Source of the DNA: a bacterium
Lineage (GTDB): Bacteria; Oederibacteriota; Muellerivitia; Muellerivitales; Muellerivitaceae
Direction of reading: 5' to 3'
Assembly: GCA_035549195.1 (NCBI GenBank)
Contig: DASZRK010000002.1
Coordinates: 62,001 to 126,000, forward strand
Length of the DNA: 64,000 nucleotides
Part shown: piece after piece, positions 22,890 to 31,286 of the stretch
Numbering within the stretch: the first letter of the stretch is position 1
Layout: the number at the start of each line of letters is the position of its first letter
Notes under the pieces: model-generated
Databases searched by the model: none
Told to the model about the DNA's origin: nothing
What the model saw: the letters and a program-made list of their open reading frames with translations, nothing else
Translations under genes and position numbers: made by a program

Positions 22890-24245
22890 ATGACCCAAAG
22901 ATCCCTGCTCTTGCTTCCGCTGTTGCTCGTCGGATGCGCGGGCGCGCCCGTGGTGGTGCACGACGGCAAGATCGAGCACCCCCTGGAGGAGGCCACCGGC
23001 CTTTCCACTTCCGACGTCGAGAAGGCCGCCGGTAAGGGCGAGTTGGACCTTTGGGACGTCTATGCCCTGGCCGTCGACCGGACCGAGACCCTGGCCACGG
23101 CCCAGGAGAACGTCGAACAGGCGGAAGCCCTTTCCCGCCAGGCCGTCGGGGCCTGGCTTCCCCAGATCTCGATCGCCGACCGCAAAAATTGGCAATCGGA
23201 CAGCTACATCGTGGGCCCCTCCAACTCGAGCCCGTTGGACAACAGCCTCTATCTCTCGGGGGCCGAGACCATCCTCAGCGGACTCACCCAGGTGGCGGCC
23301 ATCCAAGGGGCCCAGGCCACCATCGATTACCAGCACGAGAACCTCAAGGACTCCGCCGCCACCCTCTTGAGCGGCGTGGCCCAGGCCTTCTATGACGTCC
23401 TTTCCCTGCAGGAATCCCTCGGGACCCAGCAGGCCACCCAGGACCTGACCCAGAAGACCCTCGACCAGCAGAGGAGCTGGCAGGCCATCGGCCGGGCCCA
23501 GAAGAGCGACGTCCTGGCCACCTCGGCCCAATTAGCGCAGGTCGTCGCCAACCTGGCCAGCACCCGTGACCAATTGGCCCAGGCCCGCGAGGCCCTGGCG
23601 ACCCTGGCGGGCATCCCGCCGGACGCGGCCTTGAAGAGCGATAACGAAGTCCTCACCGCGCCCACCGCCACCCTGGAAGAGTGCCTGGCCCGCGTGAAGG
23701 ACCGGCACGACGTCAAGGCCGCCCAGGCGGCCGTGGCCATCGCCGACGCCCAACTGCTCCAAGCCCACGGCGGGCACCTCCCCACCCTGGCCCTCCAGGG
23801 ACAGTATTCGCTCCTGCAGGACGGCGGGGGTTCCACGCCGGACTGGACCGTGCAATTGAACGCCTCCCTGCCGCTCTTCGAGGGCGGGCAGGTCGTGGCC
23901 CAGGAGGATTCGGCGGCCTCCAAGAAACGCCAGGCCGAGCTCGAACTTTCCCGCACCCAACGCAACGCCGCCCAGCAGGTCCGTCAGGTCTACCAGGACC
24001 TGGTGAACACCCTGCAGGTCATGGACGCCTACCAGAAGGCCGTGGACGCCGCCCAGGCGGCCTACGAGGCCGTGCTGCACGATTACCGCCTGAACCTCAC
24101 GAACAACCTGCAGGTCCTGAACTCCTTGAACACGCTGGAAAGCACGAAGGAAAGCCTGGTCAAGGCCCGCTACCAGGTGCTGGCGGACAAGGTGGCCCTG
24201 GGCGTCGCCACCGGCGAACTGCCGAAACTGAACCACTCAAATTAA
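22890..24245 (+). CDS. TolC/NodT-family outer membrane efflux lipoprotein
   Basis: ATG at 22890 has GAGGA upstream and begins a lipoprotein signal RSLLLLPLLLVGC. The 451-residue product is almost entirely long amphipathic helices rich in Ala and Gln, in two related halves: ATAQENVEQAEALSRQAVGAWLP early and VKAAQAAVAIADAQLLQAHG later. Short strands such as YLSGAETILSGL and LNASLPLFEGGQV belong to the barrel. Such proteins trimerise into the outer-membrane exit duct of tripartite pumps. It is followed by an RND pump gene, but no periplasmic adaptor gene is present. Confidence 0.9.
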   Translation: MTQRSLLLLPLLLVGCAGAPVVVHDGKIEHPLEEATGLSTSDVEKAAGKGELDLWDVYALAVDRTETLATAQENVEQAEALSRQAVGAWLPQISIADRKNWQSDSYIVGPSNSSPLDNSLYLSGAETILSGLTQVAAIQGAQATIDYQHENLKDSAATLLSGVAQAFYDVLSLQESLGTQQATQDLTQKTLDQQRSWQAIGRAQKSDVLATSAQLAQVVANLASTRDQLAQAREALATLAGIPPDAALKSDNEVLTAPTATLEECLARVKDRHDVKAAQAAVAIADAQLLQAHGGHLPTLALQGQYSLLQDGGGSTPDWTVQLNASLPLFEGGQVVAQEDSAASKKRQAELELSRTQRNAAQQVRQVYQDLVNTLQVMDAYQKAVDAAQAAYEAVLHDYRLNLTNNLQVLNSLNTLESTKESLVKARYQVLADKVALGVATGELPKLNHSN

Positions 24246-24343
24246 CCACAGAGGACACAGAGATCACAAAGATCTAGATCGGCGGGCCGTTCGAACGGCG
24301 GAAGATCCTTCTCCGTGCCCTCCGTGCTCTCCGTGGTTCAAAA
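24242..24343. repeat. Palindromic CACAGAG-type repeat, copy 5
   Basis: Left arm TTAACCACAGAGGACACAGA; right arm TCCGTGCCCTCCGTGCTCTC then CGTGGTTC. It occupies the whole gap between the TolC and RND genes and ends just before the AAGGA ribosome site of the pump gene. Confidence 0.87.
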
Positions 24344-24352
24344 GGACTTGAA

Positions 24353-27300
24353 ATGACCCTTTCCGACGTCTCCATCAAGAATCCCGTCTTCGCCTGGATG
24401 CTCATGTTCGGGCTCATCCTCTTCGGGATCGTGTGCTTCCTCCGCCTGGGCGTCTCCCAGATGCCCGACGTGGACTTCCCCGTGGTCAACGTCTCCGTCT
24501 CGCTCCCCAACGCCTCGCCCCAGATCATGGAGTCCGACGTGGCGGACCCGGTCGAGGACGCGGTCCTGGGCGTGGAGGGCGTGCAGGACGTGCAGACCAC
24601 CTGCACCGAGGGAAGCGCCAACATCTCCATCCAGTTGGACATCAGCCGGGACGTGAACGTGGCGGTCCAGGACGTGCAGACCGCCGTCTTCCAGGTGGAG
24701 CGCCACCTGCCCAAGAACATCTACCCCCCCATCATCCGCAAGTTCAACAACAACAGCTCCCCCATCATGTGGCTGGCGGTCTCCGCCGACCCGCCCCTGA
24801 CCCTCAAGGACCTGATGCTCTACGTGCGCGACCAGTTGAAGGACCGCTTCACGAACGTCGACGGGGTGGCCAACGTCTTTTTGGGCGGTTTCGTGGACCG
24901 CCAGGTCAACATCTGGGCCGACATCAACAAGCTCAACGCCCGCCAATTGACGGCCGACGACCTGGTCAACACCATCCAGAAACAGCACGCCGAGGTGCCA
25001 GCCGGCTTCATGGAGACCCCCAAGACCCAGTACGACATCCGCTCCATGGGCGAGGCCTATTCCATCAAGGATTTCGGGGACCTGCCCATCCTCCAGCGCG
25101 GCGGGGCCCCCAACTACGCCCCCACCAAGCTCAAGGACGTGGCCGCCATCGAGGACGGCCTGGCCACCATCTCCCGCATCTCGCGCTTCAACGGCATCCC
25201 CTCCTGCGGCATGGGGATCGTGATGCAGGACGGCTACAACGCGGTCCAAGTGGGTGACGCGGTCAAGGACCGGGTGGCCCAGATCCTCCCCAACCTGCCC
25301 AAGGGCTACCACGTCGCCCTCAATTTCGACACCACCACCTTCATCAAGGACAACGTCTTCGAACTGGAGCTGACCATCCTCCTGGCGGCCCTCCTGACCG
25401 CCCTGGTCTGCTATCTCTTCCTGGGAAGCTGGTCCTCCACCCTCAATGTCTTTTTGGCCATCCCCACCTCCCTCTTCGGGACCTTCATCGTCATCTATTT
25501 CTTCGGCTTCACCCTGAACACCTTCACCCTGCTGGCCCTGTCCCTTTCCATCGGGGTGGTGGTGGACGACGCCATCATGGTGTTGGAGAACATCGTGCGC
25601 CACCAGGAGAAGGGCGAGAACATGGTGGACGCGGCCCTCAAGGGCGCCCGTGAGGTGACCTTCGCCGCCGTCGCCACCTCGGTGGCCATCGTGGCCATCT
25701 TCCTGCCCCTGGTCTTCATGCAGGGGGTCATCGGCAAATTCATGCTGCAGTTCGGGGTCACCCTCTCGGGCGCGGTGATGATCTCGCTCCTGGAGGCGGT
25801 CACCCTCACCCCCATGCGCTGCTCCCAGTTCGTGCACGCCGCCGACGAGACCCGCGGCTTCGCGGGTTACGTGGCCCACAAGTTCGAGAAGCTCTCCGCC
25901 TTCTATTCCCGCGCCCTGGCCTGGTGCCTGGATCGCCGCTGGTGGGTGGTCCTGGGGGCCCTGGTCTTCTTCGCGGCCTCCATGTTCATGGCCAAGCTGG
26001 TGAAAAAGGAACAGGTCCCCTCCACCGACCAGAGCGCCTTCCTGATCAACTATCAGCTCCCGGTCGATTACTCGATCTTCCACACCGACGAGGTCATCAA
26101 GCAATGCGAAGCCGTCCTCAAGGACCGCAAGGAGATCCAGAACCTTTACACGGCGGTCGGGGGTTTCGGCGGGAATGCGGCCAATTCGGCCATCATGTTC
26201 GTGACCATGAAACCCCAAGGGAATCGTCCCAAGGCCGATTGGTCCGAGAAGATCCCCTCCACCGGCCCCCTGTCCCTGCTGACCAATTTCTTCGACCGCC
26301 ACTTCACCACCCCCCACCTGACCCAGCAGGAGTTCATGGCCGTCGTCCGCAAGTCCCTCAAGAAGGTCTCTCCCGACCTGCAGGTCTTCCTGATCGACCT
26401 TTCCAAGCGGGGCCTTTCCAGGGGGAAGGGTTACGACGTGGAATTCACGGTGACCGGCCCCGACTGGGCGGACCTGGCCAAGTATTCGGAGGAGATCAAG
26501 AAAAGGATGAAGGACAGCCCCCTGCTGGCCGACGTCAACAACAACTACCTGGCGGGGCAACCCGAGATCCAGATCATCCCCGACCGGGCCAAGGCGGCCC
26601 TGCGGGGCGTGGACATCTCCGACCTGGGAACGGTGCTCGGGACCCTCATCGGGGGCTATACCTTCCAGAGCGCCTATTACCACGAGTCCGGCCACCAGAA
26701 CAACATCTTCATCCGCGTGCCCCAGGACCAGCGCCTGAACCCTTCGGACCTGCGCAAGGTCTATACCCGTAACAACCGTGGGGAACTGGTGCCCATCCTG
26801 GACGTGGCCGACATGAAACAGGTGGACTCCCTCCAGCAGATCACCCGCGACAACCGCCAGCGGGCCATCTATTTCCAGGCCAATCATTCCACGACCGCCA
26901 CCGGCCAACAGGCCTTGGACGAGGCCCTGAAGATCGCCAAGTCCGTCCTTCCCCCGGGCTACCAGACGGCCCTGACGGGCACCTCGCAGGAAGGCTCCAA
27001 CACGGGCAAACAGCTCATGGTCGCCATGGTCCTGGGGATCATCGTGGCCTACATGGTGCTGGCCAGCCAGTTCAACAGCTTCATCCATCCCTTCGTGATC
27101 CTCCTGGCCCTGCCCTTCTCCATCACCGGGGCCTTCGGGACCCTCTGGCTCTTCAACCAGTCCATGAACATGTACAGCTTGATCGGCCTTTTCCTCCTGT
27201 TGGGACTGGTGAAGAAGAACTCCATCATGCTGGTCGACTTCACCAACCAGGCCCGGGAACGGGGCATGGCGGTGAAGGACGCCCTCCTTTACGCCTGCCC

Positions 27301-27583
27301 GGTGCGCCTGCGGCCCATCCTCATGACCTCTTTCGCCACCGTGGCGGGGGCCTTGCCGGCGGCCCTGGCCTTGGGACCGGGCGCCGAGCTTCGCCAACCC
27401 ATGGCGGTGGCCATCATCGGCGGCATCCTCATCTCCACCCTGCTCACCCTGGTGGTGGTCCCCTGCGCCTACAGTCTTTTCGCCGGGCTGGAGTCGAAGA
27501 GGCGGCATTTGGCCTTCACCGTCGACGCCGAGGGCAACGTGGCCACGGTCCCCGGGAAAAAAACGAAGGCCCGCTCCCGCTGA
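24353..27583 (+). CDS. RND-family efflux transporter (AcrB/MdtBC-like)
   Basis: A 1076-residue inner-membrane pump. It starts SDVSIKNPVFAWMLM, the usual RND N-terminus. Two halves each carry a large periplasmic loop after the first helix (PVVNVSVSLPNASPQIMESD in the first). The proton-relay pair is in GVVVDDAIMVLEN of helix 4; the second half has GLFLLLGLVKKNSIMLVDF and PVRLRPILMT. These features fit the HAE-1 multidrug group rather than the heavy-metal group. The operon lacks a membrane-fusion protein, so an adaptor must come from elsewhere. The C-terminal tail is basic. Confidence 0.93.
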   Translation: MTLSDVSIKNPVFAWMLMFGLILFGIVCFLRLGVSQMPDVDFPVVNVSVSLPNASPQIMESDVADPVEDAVLGVEGVQDVQTTCTEGSANISIQLDISRDVNVAVQDVQTAVFQVERHLPKNIYPPIIRKFNNNSSPIMWLAVSADPPLTLKDLMLYVRDQLKDRFTNVDGVANVFLGGFVDRQVNIWADINKLNARQLTADDLVNTIQKQHAEVPAGFMETPKTQYDIRSMGEAYSIKDFGDLPILQRGGAPNYAPTKLKDVAAIEDGLATISRISRFNGIPSCGMGIVMQDGYNAVQVGDAVKDRVAQILPNLPKGYHVALNFDTTTFIKDNVFELELTILLAALLTALVCYLFLGSWSSTLNVFLAIPTSLFGTFIVIYFFGFTLNTFTLLALSLSIGVVVDDAIMVLENIVRHQEKGENMVDAALKGAREVTFAAVATSVAIVAIFLPLVFMQGVIGKFMLQFGVTLSGAVMISLLEAVTLTPMRCSQFVHAADETRGFAGYVAHKFEKLSAFYSRALAWCLDRRWWVVLGALVFFAASMFMAKLVKKEQVPSTDQSAFLINYQLPVDYSIFHTDEVIKQCEAVLKDRKEIQNLYTAVGGFGGNAANSAIMFVTMKPQGNRPKADWSEKIPSTGPLSLLTNFFDRHFTTPHLTQQEFMAVVRKSLKKVSPDLQVFLIDLSKRGLSRGKGYDVEFTVTGPDWADLAKYSEEIKKRMKDSPLLADVNNNYLAGQPEIQIIPDRAKAALRGVDISDLGTVLGTLIGGYTFQSAYYHESGHQNNIFIRVPQDQRLNPSDLRKVYTRNNRGELVPILDVADMKQVDSLQQITRDNRQRAIYFQANHSTTATGQQALDEALKIAKSVLPPGYQTALTGTSQEGSNTGKQLMVAMVLGIIVAYMVLASQFNSFIHPFVILLALPFSITGAFGTLWLFNQSMNMYSLIGLFLLLGLVKKNSIMLVDFTNQARERGMAVKDALLYACPVRLRPILMTSFATVAGALPAALALGPGAELRQPMAVAIIGGILISTLLTLVVVPCAYSLFAGLESKRRHLAFTVDAEGNVATVPGKKTKARSR

Positions 27584-27610
27584 CCTTCCTTGGCCCGTAA
27601 GGACGGAACC

Positions 27611-28624
27611 ATGGACCCTCGATCACCCTTGAAAAAGAACCTTCCGGCGGCTTTCCTGGCCCTCATGGCCTGGACGGCCGTCTCCCCCGCCCTGGCGGGG
27701 TCCCTTTCCTTCTCCAAACCCTCCCTCCAGGCGGTCCTTCCCTGGACCAGTGACCACTCTCCCGGCGCGCCCCAGGAAGGCGCCGACTGGCTGGTGGTGG
27801 ACGGCCGGGGCCGTTTCCTCCTGGTCTCGGGGCTCGATTTCGACCTTTTCTCCCGGGACGGGAAGTGGATCCGGACCACCCAGCCGTTGGACGCCCAGGA
27901 GAATTTCTACGGTTTCGCCGGATTGGAGGCCCTCGCGAAGGGCGGGACCGTCGTCCTGGTCCGCCTGGAAAGCGTCCGGGAGCAATGGGGCAAGGATAAT
28001 TTCGAACTGCGCACCAAGCCGGGCGTTCGACGGGTCCTGCTGGATACCGAGGGCAAGGTCCGCGAGGCGAAGGAATTCGTGGACGACCTGCAGCCCCACT
28101 CCAGCTATTGGCTCATGGATGGGGCGGTCTATGCCGTCCATGACGACGGCACCTACCGGGAACTCGATCCGGAAGGACCGGCCCCTTCCGCGAAGGAACC
28201 TTTCCTTTTCTTTGCCCGGACGGCCTTCGAGCCCGAACGGTGGCTGGCCCACCTCAAGGGTCTTCCGGTGTTCCGGTCGAAGAACGGCGCCTACCACGAC
28301 ATCCATGGGCAGGTCCACGATGTCCCGGGCGCCTCTTCCTTCCTCCTGGGACGCCGCTTCGTCGAAGGGGTCGGCCCCCTGGCCTTCCGGCGCGGAAGGA
28401 CCTATTACCGGGTGGTCTGCGATGAGAAGAAGGGGTTCGTGGATTCGGTCTTCGTGGAGGATCCGGCCCGTAAAAGCTACGCGCTGGTCGAATTGGAACG
28501 GCCCGAAGGGGACCTGACCGGCGCCAAGAGGCCGGTGATCCATGTGGACGGCCACGGGGACATCTTCGAGGGCGTGGCCAAGAAGGACGGCTACCGCATC
28601 TACCGCTGGAGGGCCCTCAACTGA
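27611..28624 (+). CDS. Secreted hypothetical protein (337 aa)
   Basis: I use ATG 27611 (AAGGACGG upstream), which gives a signal peptide KNLPAAFLALMAWTAVSPALA. The mature protein is beta-rich with recurring strand-turn units (LVVDGRGRFLLVSGLDFDLFSRDGK, VYAVHDDGTYRELD, YRVVCDEKKGFVDSVFV), suggesting a propeller-like or repeat beta fold, but no motif is specific. It lies 27 bp after the RND gene and may be the last gene of that operon. Its 3' end overlaps the convergent pth gene by 8 bp. Confidence 0.7.
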   Translation: MDPRSPLKKNLPAAFLALMAWTAVSPALAGSLSFSKPSLQAVLPWTSDHSPGAPQEGADWLVVDGRGRFLLVSGLDFDLFSRDGKWIRTTQPLDAQENFYGFAGLEALAKGGTVVLVRLESVREQWGKDNFELRTKPGVRRVLLDTEGKVREAKEFVDDLQPHSSYWLMDGAVYAVHDDGTYRELDPEGPAPSAKEPFLFFARTAFEPERWLAHLKGLPVFRSKNGAYHDIHGQVHDVPGASSFLLGRRFVEGVGPLAFRRGRTYYRVVCDEKKGFVDSVFVEDPARKSYALVELERPEGDLTGAKRPVIHVDGHGDIFEGVAKKDGYRIYRWRALN

Positions 28625-29222
28625 CCGGCGGGTCCGCCTCGGGGCCGGATGGGTCCCGGTTCAGATCGTTCATGGCGGCCTCGGGCCCCTTCAGGATGAA
28701 GGTCTCGATCCCCTCGGCCGCCCGCGCCACCGCTTCCTCGACCTTTTCCTTCTCCCCCGGTGGGAACCCCGAAAGCACATGATGGGCGCCTTCCCCCGCG
28801 GATGGAGGTTTCCCCACCCCGATGCGAAGACGGGGGAAACCGTTCCCTCCCAAGTGGGCGATGAGGGAATCCAGTCCGTGATGTCCGCCGGAACCGCCCG
28901 AAGGCCTCAGCCGGATACGGCCGGGGGAAAGGTCCAGGTCGTCGGACACCACCAGGATGTGGTCGGCCGGGATATTGCGGTAGCGGGCGTAAGGCCCGAC
29001 CGCCCGGCCCGATTCGTTCATGAAGGTCTGGGGGAAAAAAAGGACGACCTCGCGCCCCTCCAGGGAATAGGATCCGAAGATGGCCTCGTCCTTCTCGCGA
29101 TAGGCGACGCCCCGCTTCTTGCCCAGGGTCTCCACCGCCCGGAAGCCCACGTTGTGGCGGGTGTGGCGGTAGTTCTCGCCGGGGTTCCCCAATCCCACGA
29201 CCAACCAGATCTCGCTGGCCAT
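28617..29222 (-). CDS. pth: Peptidyl-tRNA hydrolase
   Basis: The start at ATG 29222 gives the standard EIWLVVGLGNPGENY opening; a longer frame exists but adds no homologous sequence. The enzyme releases peptides from peptidyl-tRNA that drops off the ribosome. Seen: the catalytic His in RHTRHNVGF, the FFPQTFMNESG segment, and the Asp in VVSDDLDLSPG. The usual GGHNGL reads GGHHGL here. It forms the end of the common glmU-prs-rplY-pth order. Confidence 0.93.
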   Translation of the reverse strand: MASEIWLVVGLGNPGENYRHTRHNVGFRAVETLGKKRGVAYREKDEAIFGSYSLEGREVVLFFPQTFMNESGRAVGPYARYRNIPADHILVVSDDLDLSPGRIRLRPSGGSGGHHGLDSLIAHLGGNGFPRLRIGVGKPPSAGEGAHHVLSGFPPGEKEKVEEAVARAAEGIETFILKGPEAAMNDLNRDPSGPEADPPVS

Positions 29223-29278
29223 CTGTTCCTCTCGTTCCTGGAGCGACGGGGCTAGTTTAACCGACAAGGGCTGAAATG

Positions 29279-29312
29279 AAAAAAGCCACCCAGGGCCAAA
29301 GCCCTGGATGGC
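29279..29312 (-). terminator. Intrinsic terminator of rplY
   Basis: Minus strand GCCATCCAGGGC (29312-29301) pairs with GCCCTGGGTGGC (29296-29285) across a TTTG loop, followed by TTTTTT. It lies between rplY and pth. Confidence 0.88.
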
Positions 29313-29333
29313 TCGAGAACTTCTTCCGCCGGG

Positions 29334-30074
29334 TTACTTCTTCTCGGCGGCCTTCTTCTCCCCACCCTTGGCGTCGGGGGCCGCGGCGGCCCCTTCTTCC
29401 TTCTTCTTGGCGGTGAGGACTTCCGGCTCGGCGCCCGCGGCGGGGGCGGCGCCCGGCGCGGCGGCAGCGGCCGCGGCGTCCGGTGTGGCGGCCTTGACCT
29501 CTTCGGCCATCTGCTGGGCCACGGACAGGACCACGCTATCACCGGAGGTGATGGCCTTGACGCCCTCGGCCAGCTTCAGGTCGCTGACGTGGACCGAGCT
29601 TCCGATCGCCAAGTGGAGCGCGTCCACGGTGACGGCCTCGGGGATCTGGGCGGGCAGGCACTGTACCTCGACGGAGCGCAGGAACAACTGCAGCACACCC
29701 CCGGCCTTCACGCCTTCGCAGGTCTCGCCGTTGAGGATCCGGACCGGGATCCGGATGCGGATCTTCTCGTCCATCTTCACCTTCAGGAAATCGGCGTGGA
29801 TGATGAGGTTCTTGAGCTTGTGGTTCTGGACTTCCTTCAGGATGGCCAGTTGGGAGCCGCCCTGGGCACCCTCCACTTCCAATTGGAAGAAGATGTTCTC
29901 GCCCCGGTTGCTGGTGAGGATCTTCGAGAGTTCCTTCTCATTGACCTCGATGGTCAGGTTGGGTTCCTTGTGGCCATAGACCTCGGCCGGGACGAACCCC
30001 TTCGCGCGCAGGCGGCGGCAATCGGCGCTGCCACGGATGTCGCGGACTTTGGCTTTCAACGGTACTTGTTTCAT
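29334..30074 (-). CDS. rplY: Ribosomal protein L25/general stress protein Ctc
   Basis: A 246-residue member of the long CTC form of L25, which binds 5S rRNA. The N-terminal domain is seen from VPLKAKVRDIRGSADCRRLRAKGFVPAEVYG; the second beta domain includes FLRSVEVQCLPAQIPEAVTVD. The C-terminus is an unusually long Ala/Pro/Glu/Lys tail of about 60 low-complexity residues, ending in repeated KK motifs. ATG at 30074 has GGAGCG upstream. It is co-oriented with prs, with a repeat in the gap. Confidence 0.92.
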   Translation of the reverse strand: MKQVPLKAKVRDIRGSADCRRLRAKGFVPAEVYGHKEPNLTIEVNEKELSKILTSNRGENIFFQLEVEGAQGGSQLAILKEVQNHKLKNLIIHADFLKVKMDEKIRIRIPVRILNGETCEGVKAGGVLQLFLRSVEVQCLPAQIPEAVTVDALHLAIGSSVHVSDLKLAEGVKAITSGDSVVLSVAQQMAEEVKAATPDAAAAAAAPGAAPAAGAEPEVLTAKKKEEGAAAAPDAKGGEKKAAEKK

Positions 30075-30157
30075 CGTCTTATCGCTCCGGCCCAGGGCGT
30101 GAGGGCGACGGTTCAGCCTTCACGTGTCCCAAGTTTCTTTTTTATTTATTTTATTTC

Positions 30158-30246
30158 TTACCGCGAAGAAACGAAGGTGCGGATGGGATCGACCCAAGGG
30201 ATCGCCCGAGGGTAAGAACTTCGCCGTTTTCGCTTCTTCGTGGTGA
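30158..30246. repeat. Palindromic GCGAAG-type repeat
   Basis: Left arm TTACCGCGAAGAAACGAAGG; right arm TTCGCCGTTTTCGCTTCTTC then GTGGTGAAG. It lies between prs and rplY. Confidence 0.7.
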
Positions 30247-30265
30247 AGGTGGGCTTCCGCCCCGA

Positions 30266-31228
30266 TCAGAGGTCGTCGAACAAGGAACTGATGGAAGCTT
30301 CGTTGTGGATCCTCATGATCGCCTCGCCCAGCAAGGGGGCCACCGACAAGACCGTGATCTTGGGCGCCCGCTTTTCCGGGGGGAGGGGAATGGTATCCGT
30401 AATGACCAGCTCTTTCAAGACGGATTTTTGGAGGTTTTCCACGGCCTTTCCCGACAAGACCCCGTGGGAACAGCAGGCGTAGATGTCCTTGGCCCCGAAC
30501 TTGACCAGGGCGTTCACCGCCTCCACCAGGGAGCCCCCGGTGGCGATCATATCGTCGGGGATGAGCACGTTCTTGCCCTTCACCTCCCCGATGAGGTTCA
30601 TGGCCTCCACTTCGGTCGGGCCGGAGCGGCGTTTGTCCACGATGGCCAGGTCGGTCCCCAGCTTCTTGGCGTAGGCCCGGGCCATCTTGATGCCGCCCAC
30701 GTCGGGCGAGACCACGATCAGGTTCTTGAGCTTCTTGCGGCGGACATAGTTGGCGATGATGGGCGAGGCGTAGAGATGGTCCACCGGGATGTCGAAGAAA
30801 CCCTGGATCTGCTGGGCGTGCAGGTCCATGGTCAGGACCCGGTCGGCCCCGGCGCGCGTGATGAGGTTGGCCATGAGCTTGGCGGTGATGGGCACCCGGG
30901 GCTGGTCCTTGCGGTCCTGCCTGGCGTAGCCATAGTAGGGGAGCACGGCGGTGATGCGGCGGGCGGAGGCGCGCCGGAAGGCGTCCAGGATGATGAGCAG
31001 CTCCATCACGTTGTCGTTGACCGGGGGGCAGGTGGGCTGGATGAGGAACACGTCCCTCCCGCGCACGTCCTCCTTGATCTTGATGCGGATCTCCCCCTCG
31101 GAGAAGCGGCCGACCATGATCTCGCCCAGGGGCATCTTGATGCTCTTGGCGATTTCCCGGGCCAGGGGCACGTTGGCCGTCCCGCAGAAGATCTTCATGG
31201 CGTCATTGTTCTTCAACTTGGGGCTCAT
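30266..31228 (-). CDS. prs: Ribose-phosphate pyrophosphokinase
   Basis: A 320-residue enzyme that makes PRPP from ribose 5-phosphate and ATP. Seen: KIFCGTANVPLAREIA, the RDVFLIQPTCPPVNDN segment, YGYARQDRK (ATP-binding flexible region), the conserved MDLHAQQIQGFF and the PRPP-binding loop IPDDMIATGGS. The start at ATG 31228 has AAGGA upstream; a second ATG at 31198 would give the shorter N-terminus common in the family. It sits between glmU and rplY. Confidence 0.95.
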   Translation of the reverse strand: MSPKLKNNDAMKIFCGTANVPLAREIAKSIKMPLGEIMVGRFSEGEIRIKIKEDVRGRDVFLIQPTCPPVNDNVMELLIILDAFRRASARRITAVLPYYGYARQDRKDQPRVPITAKLMANLITRAGADRVLTMDLHAQQIQGFFDIPVDHLYASPIIANYVRRKKLKNLIVVSPDVGGIKMARAYAKKLGTDLAIVDKRRSGPTEVEAMNLIGEVKGKNVLIPDDMIATGGSLVEAVNALVKFGAKDIYACCSHGVLSGKAVENLQKSVLKELVITDTIPLPPEKRAPKITVLSVAPLLGEAIMRIHNEASISSLFDDL

Positions 31229-31286
31229 AGGGGTCCTTGAACGGGTTGATGAAGGCGGAGGAGGGGCGTCGAAAGCGGGATTTTAT

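Noticed and set aside
24338-27508. A very long open frame on the minus strand opposite the RND pump (over 1000 codons)
   Set aside because: It is a mirror of the GC-rich codon pattern of the pump gene; the translation is low-complexity His/Gly/Asp/Val-rich with no domain, while the plus strand encodes a textbook RND protein.
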